Part shown: positions 33,011 through 43,773 of the stretch, piece by piece
Layout: each line of letters starts with the position of its first letter
Numbering within the stretch: the first letter of the stretch is position 1
Assembly (NCBI RefSeq): GCF_900074925.1
Contig: NW_019716264.1
Location: 799,498 to 863,497 of the forward strand
Source of the DNA: Ramularia collo-cygni
Lineage: Eukaryota > Ascomycota > Dothideomycetes > Mycosphaerellales > Mycosphaerellaceae
Length of the DNA stretch: 64,000 nt
Direction of reading: 5' to 3'
Notes under the pieces: generated by a model
Databases searched by the model: none
The model's input: the letters and a program-made list of their open reading frames with translations, nothing else
What the model was told of the DNA's origin: nothing
Made by a program: the position numbers and the translations under genes

Positions 33011-35790
33011 TTTGACAAAACTGTCGATGAAAAGATATGTACAGAAAAGAGTTTCAGAACAGACAGAAGGGAAGAGCCTACTTTTTGTGCAATGATCAAA
33101 TGGATTACTATTCCGAGCCAAGATGTCGTTCTGCAAAGAAACGCTGTTGAGGATGATCTCATGGTCGTCTTCGTCCGTGAGTCCATATTACGACCGCGAA
33201 GTGACCGAAAGCATGTGCGAAGAAGCGCCACCGCTCGGAACGTCTATAAACAACAAGCCGAGGCTGTCGAATTCATCGTTAGCTAGCATTATTCCATACC
33301 GGATAACAACCAGATCAGGTGTACATTGCCGTATATCAGCGTCATCTTTGCTGGGTTGAATTTTCAGTGTTGCAGTTCATGTCAAGTCAGACCTGATGTG
33401 AGGAGTTAAACGGGTCGTCATGGTGGATCGCCGCGGGAGCGAGCGGGCCGCCGATCTTATCACACCTTATTTTGCGCCACAGCGAACAAGAATGTCTGAA
33501 TCTGCGAAACTTTGCTTAGACGCAGTAGTTCTGGAGTATTCTTCGGGCGTTCGATGCTTGTGCATGCATCCTAGACACCTTCAGTTGCCGGTATGTTAGC
33601 ACGGGGATGGATTTGCCAACGCATCGACTTTGTGAGGCTGCCAGAATGAGCTTCGCAACTTCTTCGGCGTATACGCCGATGAGCTGTATGTGATCGCCAT
33701 CATCCCGGCAACATGCGACATCATTCGTCGACTTCGCGGCCTCTTCGGGGTTGCACAATCTTCAAACAAGACCTTGCAATGACGTCCGGTTGCCGTAAGG
33801 AAGACCCATCCAGAGAAGCGCTGGCTGCATGAGGCCAACAGGCGTACCACGAAGCTTGTCCCGATGAGGAGCAGAGTTTCATATCCTGATACCACGTCCG
33901 AGTCGCTATTGGAAGCCACAAGCTTTCTGCGTCTCAATCTGCATCTCATGTGATGAGACGTGGCAACAGATCCACCGGACTGCGGTAATCCACCAACATT
34001 AGATGAGACTCACCAGCCCAACGCTCTCAACGAATGTGCTGCTGGCCATGCTGGGTGATCTTGGAATTCATGAAGCAGTCTGATTGCTCGCTCAACATTT
34101 GCAAGGTCCCGACGCCATGGGACTGGCGACTTGATTGGCATATTAACAGGTCCACATTCGGACTCTGCTGTGCTGGACATCACCATCCTGATAGTCCGGT
34201 CGCGCACGTGGAAGAAACATGCCATCACATCGGGAGGCAACCAGGCTGGATCTCCCTTTATCGTTAAAAACTACAGAACGGTGGTGTTGGTAGTTCCAGC
34301 CCGAGCAAGTAGCACGTTCGGGGCATTCGGCCCTGCATCGCGCGACCATGGGGCTCCAGATACTGGACCAGCTCGTTTCTCCAATGGTTGAGAGATCCAG
34401 CGCGTATGGGTGCTCCGCTCCCCACAGGTTCGCGATCAATTCAGCGTTAGAGGACCAACGGCAGGACAGTTGTTCAACTAGGGTGTCAGGGCTCTCCCCT
34501 CCATATGTTGAGGAATGTCGTCCAGTGAGTCGCCTCAGCGGTGGAGCCCTTTACTCGAAATTAAGATTATATCTCCGCGTGCGGCTTGCAGTCCTTCGTC
34601 ACCCTCTTCGCGATCCACTCCACATTGCTGAGCTTCTACGCCGGCGAGCATCGGAACTCAACAATGGAGTTCCAACACGGAGATCTTACTCGCCAGTAGG
34701 TAGGCTACAGCATCTCTCTGCATCGGACACCACTCCTGATCGCCAAAGATCCGCTTTCGCTGTAGCTTTGCAAGAAGTGATTCGCTGCTAATGCATCAGA
34801 GCTACGGCACTCGCGAGAGGTCTGTGGGTCTGAACAACCTCCGATGCAAAGAGATGGTCGCACAACCCGTTGGACTGATCAAACACTCAAATGCTCTGGA
34901 AATCAGCCACATGTCTCCACTAATGAGAGCTATGGCTCTCATCAGCACTTCATACAATTCTCAGCGCCATGTTTCGCGCAAAGGGCGTTTTGTTCGTAAT
35001 TGTCTCCCCCGAAAGCCTCTCGATTTTCCTGCCCACGGGAAGTGGGCATTGATTCCAGGACTGAGTTGTCTGGCTTAGGTGAAAGACAGACGCAACTCGC
35101 ATCTGCGACCTCGTTATAATCCTTCCAGAATGTTGTAAAAGAACCAAAGGGGTGGACGCATCATGCCTTGGATAGAATGTTGCTGGCTACCATATCATGT
35201 CCTTGTAGTCCTTCATCTTGGACCAAAAGTGGGTAAATCATTTGCCAAGCTTGTGGCGTCCGTGGCACTCTTCGTAGGTAAGCACAACCTCCGGCCTCTC
35301 AGGAAATACCTCCTTGGTCATCCATATTTCTCTGATCATTTCTGGAGCTTCTGGTGGCTATCACCGATGCCAGGAGAAGAGACCGGATTGCCCAGATTGA
35401 CGAGCCACCTTGTCCACGCGACACAAGACACCGCCAAGCCGCCCAGAGAGATACGATATCGTAGTGCATTGGCAGCATGCAGCGCATTCGCCCATCAACA
35501 TCCAGAAGGCCTCTATAAGCGTGACGCACTAGACAGCACCTTCCTAAACGGGCTCAATCTCCTCGAACCCGACCTTCCCATTGTAGTCTACAATGCCCTG
35601 CATAGCTTTCCGCCCAGAGGTCCTCCAAGACAATCCTTCCGTGAGGGACCTCCGAAAATGTAGAGTAGCATTGCAGGGCCGATCGTCGCCGCCACTGAGG
35701 CTCTTGGAAGGATCTATAAGTATCGTTCAGCTGGAAGAACTTGCTCATTCTTGCTCATTNCTTCACTTGTTGACAATCTCCATTGCTANG
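33011..35790. other. 2.8 kb gene-poor region with possible coding remnants
   Basis: No intact gene recognised. Minus-strand fragments look faintly protein-like. Around 33516-33758 a frame reads EEVAKLILAASQSRCVGKSIPV, resembling the C-terminus of an SDR. At 34010-34440 two frames (ALDLSTIGETSWSSIWSPM, then ERAIRLLHEFQDHPAWPA) look like pieces of one degraded gene, possibly a transcription factor. None is long or continuous enough to call. The promoter of the choice-of-anchor-B gene must occupy the right end; TGCTCATTCT is directly repeated just before its start. Confidence 0.5.
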
Positions 35791-37448
35791 ATGAAGTTCT
35801 CTGCAGCTGTCCTAGCCTTGCCGACTGTGGCCTTGGCTGCTCTGTACTCCAAGGAGGAATACCGCGTTGGCAGCGTGCATGAGCAGCTTATGGGTATCAA
35901 AATGGTAGGGCTGTTCAATCACATGATCCCACAGCAATGCATGTCGCTAAGTTCGGTCACTTACAGGCACACTGGGATGCAGAAATCGCTGAAGGGAAGA
36001 TGGATCCCACCCGATTCCGCTCCTTGAAAAAGAAAAGTCCCAAGTATAAGAATGAGNCTGTTCGCTGCAAGGATGGACTTGCGACGGTAGAGGAGGGTAA
36101 TGTCACGGAGAGCTTCCGTTGTTCCAACATGGATCTCTACGACTTCCTCAATCACGCCGACATGGGTACGACAGAAGGCCAAGGCTCGTCATCCTGGGGT
36201 TGGAAGCACGAGAAAAGTGGCCGCGAGTTCGGCATCGTTGGTCAATTCACCGGTGCGGCTTTCGTCGAAGTTCTTCGCAACGGCAAGATGGAATACCTTG
36301 GTCGTCTTCCAGCTCAGAGTGTTGGATCCAGGTGGAGAGAGATTCGCGTGCTGAACGACTATGTCATCATTGGCTCTGAAGCTGTGGGCCACAATGTCCA
36401 GAGTAAGAGGTAACGGGCCCGACGATAATCATCAGTGCTGACACTTTGCAGTCTTTGATCTCAACAAGCTTCTGGAGCTTGACCCAAAAAGCCCAAAGAC
36501 TTTCAACCCCTTGACTGATCTTGTTGGCCTCTTCTCGGACACCATTCCAATTGGTCGCACCCACAACGTCGTCATTGACTGGGACAACGAGTAAGCGATC
36601 TCGGGTTTCCTGAAGACCTCATGTCCTATAACAGCGCCATTAGATACGCCATTGCCGTCGGAGCCCAACCTCGTAACTCCAGCTGCGCCAGTGGTCTGCA
36701 ATACATCGATCTCTCCGACCCTACCAACCCCACAACACCCGGCTGCGCCGCCCAGGACGGTTATGTCCACGACGCCCAGTGCGTGACCTACAAAGGCCCA
36801 GACCGCCGCTTCAAAGGCCGCAACATCTGCGTGGGCTACAACGAAGACACCATCACGGTATACGACTCCACCCGTAAAGAAGGGCACCCTGCCTCCGAAG
36901 TCCTCTCGCGTTTCTCCTATCCCGGCGCGACATATTGCCATCAAGGATGGTGGACCGACGAGCGCCACGAATTTGTAATCCTCAACGACGAACTTGACGA
37001 GCAGCGCGCTCAAGGACCCGCAGCGTCTGGGCGTCCCGTCACACACATCATCGATATGCGTGATTTGCGCAACCCCAAAGCGACGGGAACATTCTTCGCC
37101 ATTGACCACAAAGGTATCGACCACAACTTATATGTCGTGGACGGACTCGCCTATCAAAGTAACTATGGCGCCGGACTCTGGGTGCACGACATTCGTTCCA
37201 TCCGGAAGAACCCCACAGGAAGCGATGTTACCACGCACGCTTTCTTCGATATCCATCCAGAGGATGATGCCGTTGGTGGAGAGATTGTGTTCACTGGTAC
37301 TTGGTCGCATTTCTTGTTTCCTTCGGGATATATTCTTGTCAACACGATTGAGCGTGGTGCGTTTATCACTAAGATCTCGAAGGGGAGGGGTTCTACTCGC
37401 GGAACGGGTTTTCCAGTCAAGGGAGGCGTTGGGAGGAACACCAGGTAG
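35791..37448 (+). CDS. Secreted choice-of-anchor-B domain protein
   Basis: Four exons, 35791-35904, 35967-36402, 36452-36590 and 36635-37448, give 500 aa. The signal peptide is MKFSAAVLALPTVALAALYS. The mature protein has the repeated LVIVD-like beta-propeller of the choice-of-anchor-B family: SSWGWKHEKSGREFGIVGQ, GAAFVEVLRNGKMEYLGRL, REIRVLNDYVIIGSEA, VGLFSDTIPIGRTHNVVIDW (across introns), GLQYIDLSDPTNP, DAQCVTYKGPDRRFKGRNIC, THIIDMRDLRNPKATG, IDHNLYVVDGLAYQSNYGAG. Fungal members are often labelled regulatory P domain proteins. Their biochemical role is unknown; they are extracellular. One N is in exon 2, and another directly precedes the start codon. Confidence 0.88.
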
Positions 37449-37989
37449 TGTCACATATCCCAGGAAATGTTTTATTAGATCGGAGATGTAAATGATCCGA
37501 CGACCTCGAGATCAGGCTGCTGGCGTTTCAGTCTCGTCTCAGCGGACATGCTAGGCGTTCTCCGCGAGTGTGCCGGATGTTTTCTCGTCCATAACGGCTG
37601 GGTCCGGTGTCCTGTCTTCGCCAAGCTGCTCCCCATGCGGTAGACGGCACTTGCGTGAGATACTTCTCCGAGCTACTCCGCGAGTTCCGACACGGCTGTG
37701 TCCTCTGAGCTAGATGAAGCTCCTATGATGAGAAAGCGGTGGCGGCGCTTGGAGTGTACCAGGCGATGGATCAATTCATTTCGGGCAAGAAGCGGACAGG
37801 CATAGCTGATGCCTCCATCTATAGCTTATTACGAGTTTCCTTGAGACCAGCCAAGACCTCAGAAAGGCCGCAAGTTCGCAGTGAGAAGGGCGTTGCGTGG
37901 GATAGCTGGCAACTTCCGCCTCGCGGTTCTCGTACAGCTAGGAGACGAGCTTTCTTCTCGCCTAGGCTTATCATGGACGGGTTCGGGCC
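37449..37989. other. Convergent intergenic region
   Basis: 3' flanks of the choice-of-anchor-B gene (plus) and the Rho-like GTPase (minus). No gene seen; the frame at 37739-38137 is antisense to the GTPase. Confidence 0.55.
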
Positions 37990-38695
37990 TTACATGACAA
38001 TACATCCACCCTCCGTCTTGCCACCCTTTTCAGTGGTAGTCTTCGCAGCAGTCCGGGAAATGTCTTCAATGACCGCCTCGCAAAGTTCTCCAGTCAAGGC
38101 CGAGCATTCGCAGTACCGATCACATCGCATCTCCTGAGCCAGTCGCAAGCCGTCCTGTGGGTAAGTGAAAGTCCTGCCATTGAGCACCACATCGTCGTCG
38201 TCACTTTCGCCAGCGTGAGCTTCTTTGCGAACAGTTCCCGAGTAGTCCTCCTCGCTGCGCACATCGCGCTGTAGACCAAGGACAACTGTGGGAATCGCTT
38301 CGTCGACGTTGAATTGGGTATCTACCAGAGGTTTCCATCTACTTTTCAGATTGGCAAGCGAAACTGGATCTGCGATGGAATAACAAAGGATGATTACTGT
38401 GGGTTTCAACAATGTGTAATTTTCAGGCGAAGCGGTGTCGTAGAATTCGAAGCGATAAGGTCTGTTGTATAAGGAGATGTTAAAGGCAAACGGCTGCTCC
38501 AGATCGTGCAGCTGTGGCAATTTTCCTTTGTGCTTGTGACCGACGGAGAGACGGCTACAGGCAGCTGTCAATCAGGAGCTGAGGTGGCTTTCACATGAAG
38601 AGTCCGACGTACGATAAGAATGTTGACTTTCCCACGCTTGAATCTCCTAGGAGTAAGATGGGAATGACGGGTCCGTTGCGTGTGTCTTCCATCAT
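37990..38695 (-). CDS. Atypical Rho/Ras-like small GTPase with CaaX box
   Basis: Two exons, 38695-38613 and 38554-37990 (58-nt intron), give 215 aa starting MMEDTRNGPVIPIL. The P-loop is intact: LLLGDSSVGKST (GxxxxGKS/T). G3 is DTASPE instead of DTAGQE, so the switch II Gly and the catalytic Gln are both replaced. No PTVFE-like switch I Thr is evident. G4 is GLQRD in place of NKxD/KKD, and G5 is ECSALTGE. The C-terminus CIVM is a CaaX prenylation signal preceded by a Lys-poor linker, so membrane attachment is likely. Family position is closest to Rho. The G3 changes predict low or no GTP hydrolysis, as in human Rnd/RhoH; that is inference. An in-frame upstream ATG at 38848 exists but would add an unlikely leader. 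Divergent from the PRPP synthetase gene. Confidence 0.82.
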
Positions 38696-39215
38696 GATTG
38701 AGGAATCAAACCAGGTCGCAGATGAGGTGATACCCGCCACAGTCTCACAGACAGACGGAGTGGATGACGGATGACGGATAACGGACCTGCAGGAGATTGA
38801 CGCGTCCTGCAAAACGATGCAATGGTGATGGGGTACTGCAGGGTTCATGCCTTATCGCGCTTATCCGTTCTTTCGGCACCCGGCAGAAGTTTTCCTCCCG
38901 GGCGATGCCGACATTCTTCTTTGCCCATGGAGTCACCAGAGCTCCCCTCTTTCTCTCTTGGGACTACAACTCCGCAGTCTGGTATTATCTCGTCTTGTAC
39001 GCGCGTGCAGTTCCGGCACTCTGCATCCTTCGTCTACAATGCCATGCTGAAGAGCTGTCTTGTGCGATCCTCAACATAGACCGACTCCCTACGAAAAAGA
39101 CGTCACATCTGAAACCCACGACGCATTCACTTCCTCATTCCTCCAGACCGCCCAAAGGACCTCGATAACAATCAATCTACCTCTCACATCTCCCTCTCTC
39201 TCACCGACCCTCACA
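38696..39215. promoter_or_regulatory. Divergent promoter, Rho-like GTPase / PRPP synthetase
   Basis: 520 bp between the two start codons. The plus-strand side from about 39100 is C/T-rich (CTCACATCTCCCTCTCTCTC), the usual leader pattern for an expressed fungal gene. No specific factor site is claimed. Confidence 0.5.
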
Positions 39216-40719
39216 ATGGTGCGCAACATGCTCATCTTCTCGGGCAACTCCCACCCGCAGCTCACCGACGACATCTGCACCGTCCTTGGAATCCCGCCCG
39301 CGAAAATCCACTTGAGCAAGTTCAGCGTCGGCGAGACGCAGGTGGAAGTGGGCGAGAGTGTTCGCGGCAAGGATGTCTACATTGTGCAGTCGGCGTGCTC
39401 CAAGCCGAATGGTGCCTCTTTAAACGACGGCCTCATGGAGCTGCTCATCACTATCAGCGCATGCAAGACGGCAAGTGCAAAACGGGTGACGGCTGTTCTA
39501 CCACTCTTTCCATACTCGCGCCAAAGCGATCTGCCCTATAACAAGGTCGGCGCCCCACTCGCCCGGATGCCGGCCAAGACGGAGGAGAACAGCAGGTATA
39601 CGTACGAGTCGCGGCCGGGAACGCCAGGCCCGAGTTCGATGGGTGCGCGCGACGAGAAGCTGGAAAAGAAGCTGCAGGGNATGAGACCAATGAGCGAGTT
39701 GCGCCTACCAGGAGCGAGGAAGGACACATTGGAAAGTGTACAATCGGAGGAGCCGGCGCACAACGGACATGCAAGAGACACAAAACCGCCCGAGTTCAAG
39801 CCACAGCGAGGATACAAGCAGTGGGTCGCGCAGGCCGGTACACTCATTGCTGATTTGCTCACATGTGCTGGAGCGGACCACATTATTACAATGGACCTGC
39901 ACGATCCGCAATATCAGGGCTTCTTCGACATTCCGGTGGACAACCTTTACGGAAGGCATCTGCTGAAGAGATACATTGCCCAAGACATCATGCCTCACTC
40001 CGGTGGTGTTGATCGATGTGTGATTGTCAGTCCAGATGCTGGAGGTGCAAAGCGTGCGACCAGTATTGCAGATTCGCTAGGCATGGAGTTTGCTCTGATT
40101 CACAAGGTAGGCAGATGCGTTCGGAATGCCGAGACACTAGACTGATGGAACACGATAGGAACGCCGCGTACACAACACACAACGACCACACGAGGTGCTC
40201 ATGGAGAATGGCTCTCGCAACAACTCCAGCACATTGCTACTAGTCGGTCATGTCAAGGAAAAGATTTGCATTCTGATCGATGACTTGGCTGATACATCAA
40301 ACACAATTACTCGAGCAGCCAAACTTCTCAAACGGGAAGGTGCTACGAAGGTGTACGCGCTCGTCACCCATGGCGTGCTCAGCGGAGATGCAGTGGAGAG
40401 AATCTTCCATTCGGGGCTTGACAAGGTGCGTTGAATCGATGACCTTACATTGTTCAAGCTTGTTCAAGCTGACAATATTGCAATAGGTCCTGGTGACCGA
40501 CAGCGTGCCCCAAGATGAGCACATTCGCAAGATGGAAGAATTGGCCGTGCAATACAACAAACCCAGCGGCAAGCTCGAGGTGTTGTCAGTGGGTACCGTT
40601 TTCGCAGAGGTAAATACCATCGACAAATCTGTAATCTTGAAAGCCACTAACGAGAATAACAGGCAATTCGGCGGGTGCACAACGGTGAGAGCATCAGCTC
40701 CCTGTTCCAGTACGATTAA
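39216..40719 (+). CDS. Ribose-phosphate pyrophosphokinase (PRPP synthetase) with internal insertion, Prs1/Prs5-like
   Basis: Four exons, 39216-40106, 40159-40425, 40487-40609 and 40663-40719, give 445 aa against about 320 for the basic enzyme. It makes PRPP from ribose 5-phosphate and ATP for nucleotide, His and Trp synthesis. Visible motifs: FSVGETQVEVGESVRGKDVY, TAVLPLFPYSRQSD, the divalent-cation/ATP site MDLHDPQYQGFFDIPVDNLYG (first 20: MDLHDPQYQGFFDIPVDNLY), VSPDAGGAKRATSIADSLG, the flexible loop reached by splicing IHK to ERRVH, and the PRPP-binding ILIDDLADTSNTIT. Residues about 111-198 form a polar insert (SRPGTPGPSSMGARDEK and following), comparable to the non-homologous regions of yeast Prs1 and Prs5, which link PRPP synthesis to cell-wall-integrity signalling. 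The C-terminus AIRRVHNGESISSLFQYD is canonical. One N in exon 1. Confidence 0.94.
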
Positions 40720-41154
40720 AGACATCGGGGAAAGGAAGAATACTCCACGTAATCGTAGAAACCTGGTATGCGTAGAATGAAGGGAGGCATACACTCCCAT
40801 ACAATGGATGACGATAGGCGGAGTACGGTCAAGACACCTGTTCATTAAATCAGATTTGCATCATGGCTACTCGACCTGCTGGTACAAATGGCNGCCCTGC
40901 AATGCACCACTATCAAGACTTCCAGACTCGTGGAGCGGCGGGGAGACAATGCTGTACGATTTCATAAATGGATTTCGTGCTGTAGCGACTGGTAAATACC
41001 CATAAGTCAAACTCCCAACATGCGGAATGCATCATTTTTCCAAGCAAGCAACGCTGACTGCCCCAAAGCTAACGCCGAAGGTGCTCCTTTCCGTGTGTTT
41101 ATCATCCTCCCTTTGCATCAACTGTCCTTCTTTCACAAAATCGGTTCGTGCACA
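40720..41154. other. Convergent intergenic region
   Basis: 3' flanks of the PRPP synthetase and CDC45 genes. No gene seen. Confidence 0.55.
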
Positions 41155-43773
41155 TCAAGCGACTACGACCTTGCTTGACAACACCTCCAAAAACCCTGCG
41201 AGATCGTCCTTCTTCACCTCNACGACACTATGCTCGAAAGAATCANTCCGAACTCTTGACCCAGTCTCCTCCACGACCTCCTGAAAGGCCTGTCCAAAAC
41301 GATTGAGTCCTCGGATTTTCTTCACCTTGCCTCCTGTCTCCACTTCATCGTCAGAGTCGTTCTCGTCCTCATCCTCGTCTTCTTCGGTCTCAGGTTCCGA
41401 TTCCTCCTCCTCCTCATCATCCAACATCCCATTAGCAGCATTCCTCTCAGCCCTCAAGCGCCTCTGTTCCTCCCTCTTCCTCTTCTCGGCCGCTTTCCTC
41501 GCAGCACGTTCCGCACTCCTCCTCTTCTTGGCATCTTCCCTCTCTTTAATCTCAGCTTTAGATCGAATCTTCTTCCCACTGCTATTCCATCCCGTCCCGC
41601 CACCCAACCCAACAACAACGTAGACACCTCTGCCCTCATCCAGCGCAGCAAGCACAAGAGCTTCATCCTTACCACTCCGCTTCCCACTTTCTCCTTCAAG
41701 AACAGCAATGGCCTCGCCGACCCATCCTGCTAGTCGCACCAGCGCTCCAGGATGCGTGAATAACGGAGTATCAGGACCTTCTCTCACGACTGCCATGCGG
41801 TAAGCCCGCAGATGCCTAATCTGCGCTTTGTTGACCAAAGCCGAGCCAACGCGTAGAATAGCTTTGTAGAGATTCTGCGCTGCTGGGATGTTGGCCATTA
41901 CAATGGAGAGGCCTTTTCCGCCAGGTCGGAGAGCAGCCATGGCGCGAGCGAAGCGCATCTCCACGTAATCGGGAATGTCGCTTGCTCCAGAATTCTCGAT
42001 TTCGCCGTGTCCGTCATCTGAGGAATGCGGTGGGGTTGGGAGATTCTGCACCCGCTCGTTGTAGTTGGCATCGGAATGGCCAGGACGTGAGGCCCCGAGT
42101 GTCAAGCTTGGGAGAAGGTCGTGTTCGCCGCCGACTTCAAGTATGGCTCCGATGACAATTGCAACATCTTCTGCACTCAATGTCCCTCTCCATCCCCAAG
42201 ATCGTACGAAACCCCAGCCATCCATGTCCCCACGTCCTTTGTCTGTGGGAACGAGGCCGTCGAGATTGTATTGCTCGGCGAACTTGAGAATCCTCTTCCT
42301 CAACGTACGCTTCAGTTCGGAATCCATGTGGAGATAGCCCTTTCCAGCTTCTTGCAGACTGATGCCCATCTTCGCGAGGAGTTTGTGAAGACGCTTCTTG
42401 CCAGGCTCTGACCAGACATGCAATCGAGTTGCGAGGTATGGTGAGTGCAGCATGGAATCGTAGAGCGACCAATGACGAATCATGAGGAATCTTGGCTCGG
42501 GACTCAGTCGAATACCAGTATCGGTTGGACTTCTCGCAGTGGTGGGGATGATTGCTTCCACGCTTTGAGTTCTTTGCAACTCTCCTTCTGGGATGGGATT
42601 CAAACGGCGAACTTCGTCTTGTAGCACAGCTTTGATCTGGCTGGCTCGAGCTCCTGGACCGGAAGCTGAAGTGAATGTGGAGTTGATGCCGACGATTGCC
42701 AGCCATAGGAGTTCATTGTCTTCGCGTCCAAGATCAGAGGCGAGCGAGTAGAGCATACTGCTGACGCACTCTGCTGCTTTCGTACCGAGATCGTAATAGC
42801 GGTCGAGCGTTGCTTCATGCTTTCGTCGTAATTTCAAGAGCTCTCTACGAAGCTGCTTGGCCGACTTCTCCTTTCTTCTGGGAGGTGAAGAGGCCAATGG
42901 AGGAGGAGTAGAGCCATCCAATTGTGCTGAGAAAGGGTTTCCGCCAGGGGATGATGGAATCGGAATGGATGAACTGGTATTGCTGCGTCGCCGTCGCCGC
43001 GCTCGGCCCAATTCTCCTTCAGAGTCGTCCTCGTCTTCTGATCCGTCCGAAGATGTCGCTCGCTTTCGCTTCTGGCCGCTGCTGGATGTGTCTTCGTCTC
43101 TGCCATCGTCATCGGAATGATTTGCTGCATCCTCGTCGCCTTCGTCCCCTCCATCTTCGTCATTGAGTGCAAGGTCATCCTCTGTGATTTCTGGCATGTC
43201 CTGCAGCGCAAAGAACGCTTCCTTTTCCGCCCTTAGCTCCTCTTCCAGATCATCATCATCAAACACAATGACCCCGCCTCGGCCAGACTTGTAGCCGGGG
43301 AGTACGCGGCCTTCCTTGACACCGGATCTTCTTGCTAGATCCCCTGCTTGTGAAGCAGCCGACGTGCCAAAGACGTTCTCCAAATTCAAAGGTCTGTGTG
43401 AATCCAGAACCCAGACTTCGACGCCATGATCTTCTGCAGCGCCATCCTCTTCCGCGCCGTCCAATCCCAGCACCTCCTCCAAAGCAACAGCCCCTCCCAG
43501 ACCCAAACACACGACTGTCCCGCCCGTTCCCCCCCTCGCCAGGGATAGTGTCTGTACTTGCTGAATTCCCGCTTTCTGCAGGTCNGAGTAGCCGGCAATG
43601 GGGACAAGCTGATGTCGAACAAAGTCACGCTTTAGGAGGAGATCGAGGATGTGCGCGGCACACAAGCTGTCAACCGTGAGGGCGGTGAGGATGACAATCG
43701 GGGCAGATCCATGGTGGTTGGTTCGTATTAGGTCCGTGTACAGTTGCGCGATCTGTTGTCGTGGGAGATACAT
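41155..43773 (-). CDS. CDC45: Replication initiation protein Cdc45
   Basis: Intronless, 872 aa. The start is the ATG at 43773 (MYLPRQQIAQLYTDLIRTNHH, quoted to MYLPRQQIAQLYTDLIRT), matching the Cdc45 N-terminus; the frame opens two codons earlier at a GTG. The N-terminal RecJ-like DHH-derived fold shows IVILTALTVDSLCAAHILDLLL and WVLDSHRPLNL. A long acidic insert (about residues 160-250: DDDDLEEELRAEKE, DEGDEDAANHSDDDGRDEDT) and a basic RARRRRRSN patch follow. The C-terminal half has SLYDSMLHSPYLATRLHVWSEPG and KRLHKLLAKMGISLQEA, both Cdc45 hallmarks, then an acidic/Lys-rich linker, ending in GFLEVLSSKVVVA. Cdc45 joins Mcm2-7 and GINS in the replicative CMG helicase in the nucleus. Three Ns in the coding region. 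Confidence 0.95.
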   Translation of the reverse strand: MYLPRQQIAQLYTDLIRTNHHGSAPIVILTALTVDSLCAAHILDLLLKRDFVRHQLVPIAGYXDLQKAGIQQVQTLSLARGGTGGTVVCLGLGGAVALEEVLGLDGAEEDGAAEDHGVEVWVLDSHRPLNLENVFGTSAASQAGDLARRSGVKEGRVLPGYKSGRGGVIVFDDDDLEEELRAEKEAFFALQDMPEITEDDLALNDEDGGDEGDEDAANHSDDDGRDEDTSSSGQKRKRATSSDGSEDEDDSEGELGRARRRRRSNTSSSIPIPSSPGGNPFSAQLDGSTPPPLASSPPRRKEKSAKQLRRELLKLRRKHEATLDRYYDLGTKAAECVSSMLYSLASDLGREDNELLWLAIVGINSTFTSASGPGARASQIKAVLQDEVRRLNPIPEGELQRTQSVEAIIPTTARSPTDTGIRLSPEPRFLMIRHWSLYDSMLHSPYLATRLHVWSEPGKKRLHKLLAKMGISLQEAGKGYLHMDSELKRTLRKRILKFAEQYNLDGLVPTDKGRGDMDGWGFVRSWGWRGTLSAEDVAIVIGAILEVGGEHDLLPSLTLGASRPGHSDANYNERVQNLPTPPHSSDDGHGEIENSGASDIPDYVEMRFARAMAALRPGGKGLSIVMANIPAAQNLYKAILRVGSALVNKAQIRHLRAYRMAVVREGPDTPLFTHPGALVRLAGWVGEAIAVLEGESGKRSGKDEALVLAALDEGRGVYVVVGLGGGTGWNSSGKKIRSKAEIKEREDAKKRRSAERAARKAAEKRKREEQRRLRAERNAANGMLDDEEEEESEPETEEDEDEDENDSDDEVETGGKVKKIRGLNRFGQAFQEVVEETGSRVRXDSFEHSVXEVKKDDLAGFLEVLSSKVVVA

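Noticed and set aside
32424..33095. 223-codon plus-strand frame
   Set aside because: Antisense to the first exon of the DHA1 transporter, which has clear family motifs.
33516..33949. Minus-strand frames with sirtuin-like (LLLIGTS) and SDR-like phrases
   Set aside because: The resemblance is to single short phrases in different frames; not enough to call a gene, so it is mentioned only as a possible remnant.
35163..35663. 166-codon plus-strand frame upstream of the choice-of-anchor-B gene
   Set aside because: No domain, no matching exon structure, and overlapping open frames on the opposite strand.
40451..40470. TGTTCAAGCT duplicated in tandem
   Set aside because: A 10-bp direct repeat inside an intron of the PRPP synthetase gene; too short to interpret.
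41303..41623. Plus-strand poly-Ser frame
   Set aside because: Antisense reflection of the acidic Glu/Asp-rich linker of CDC45.
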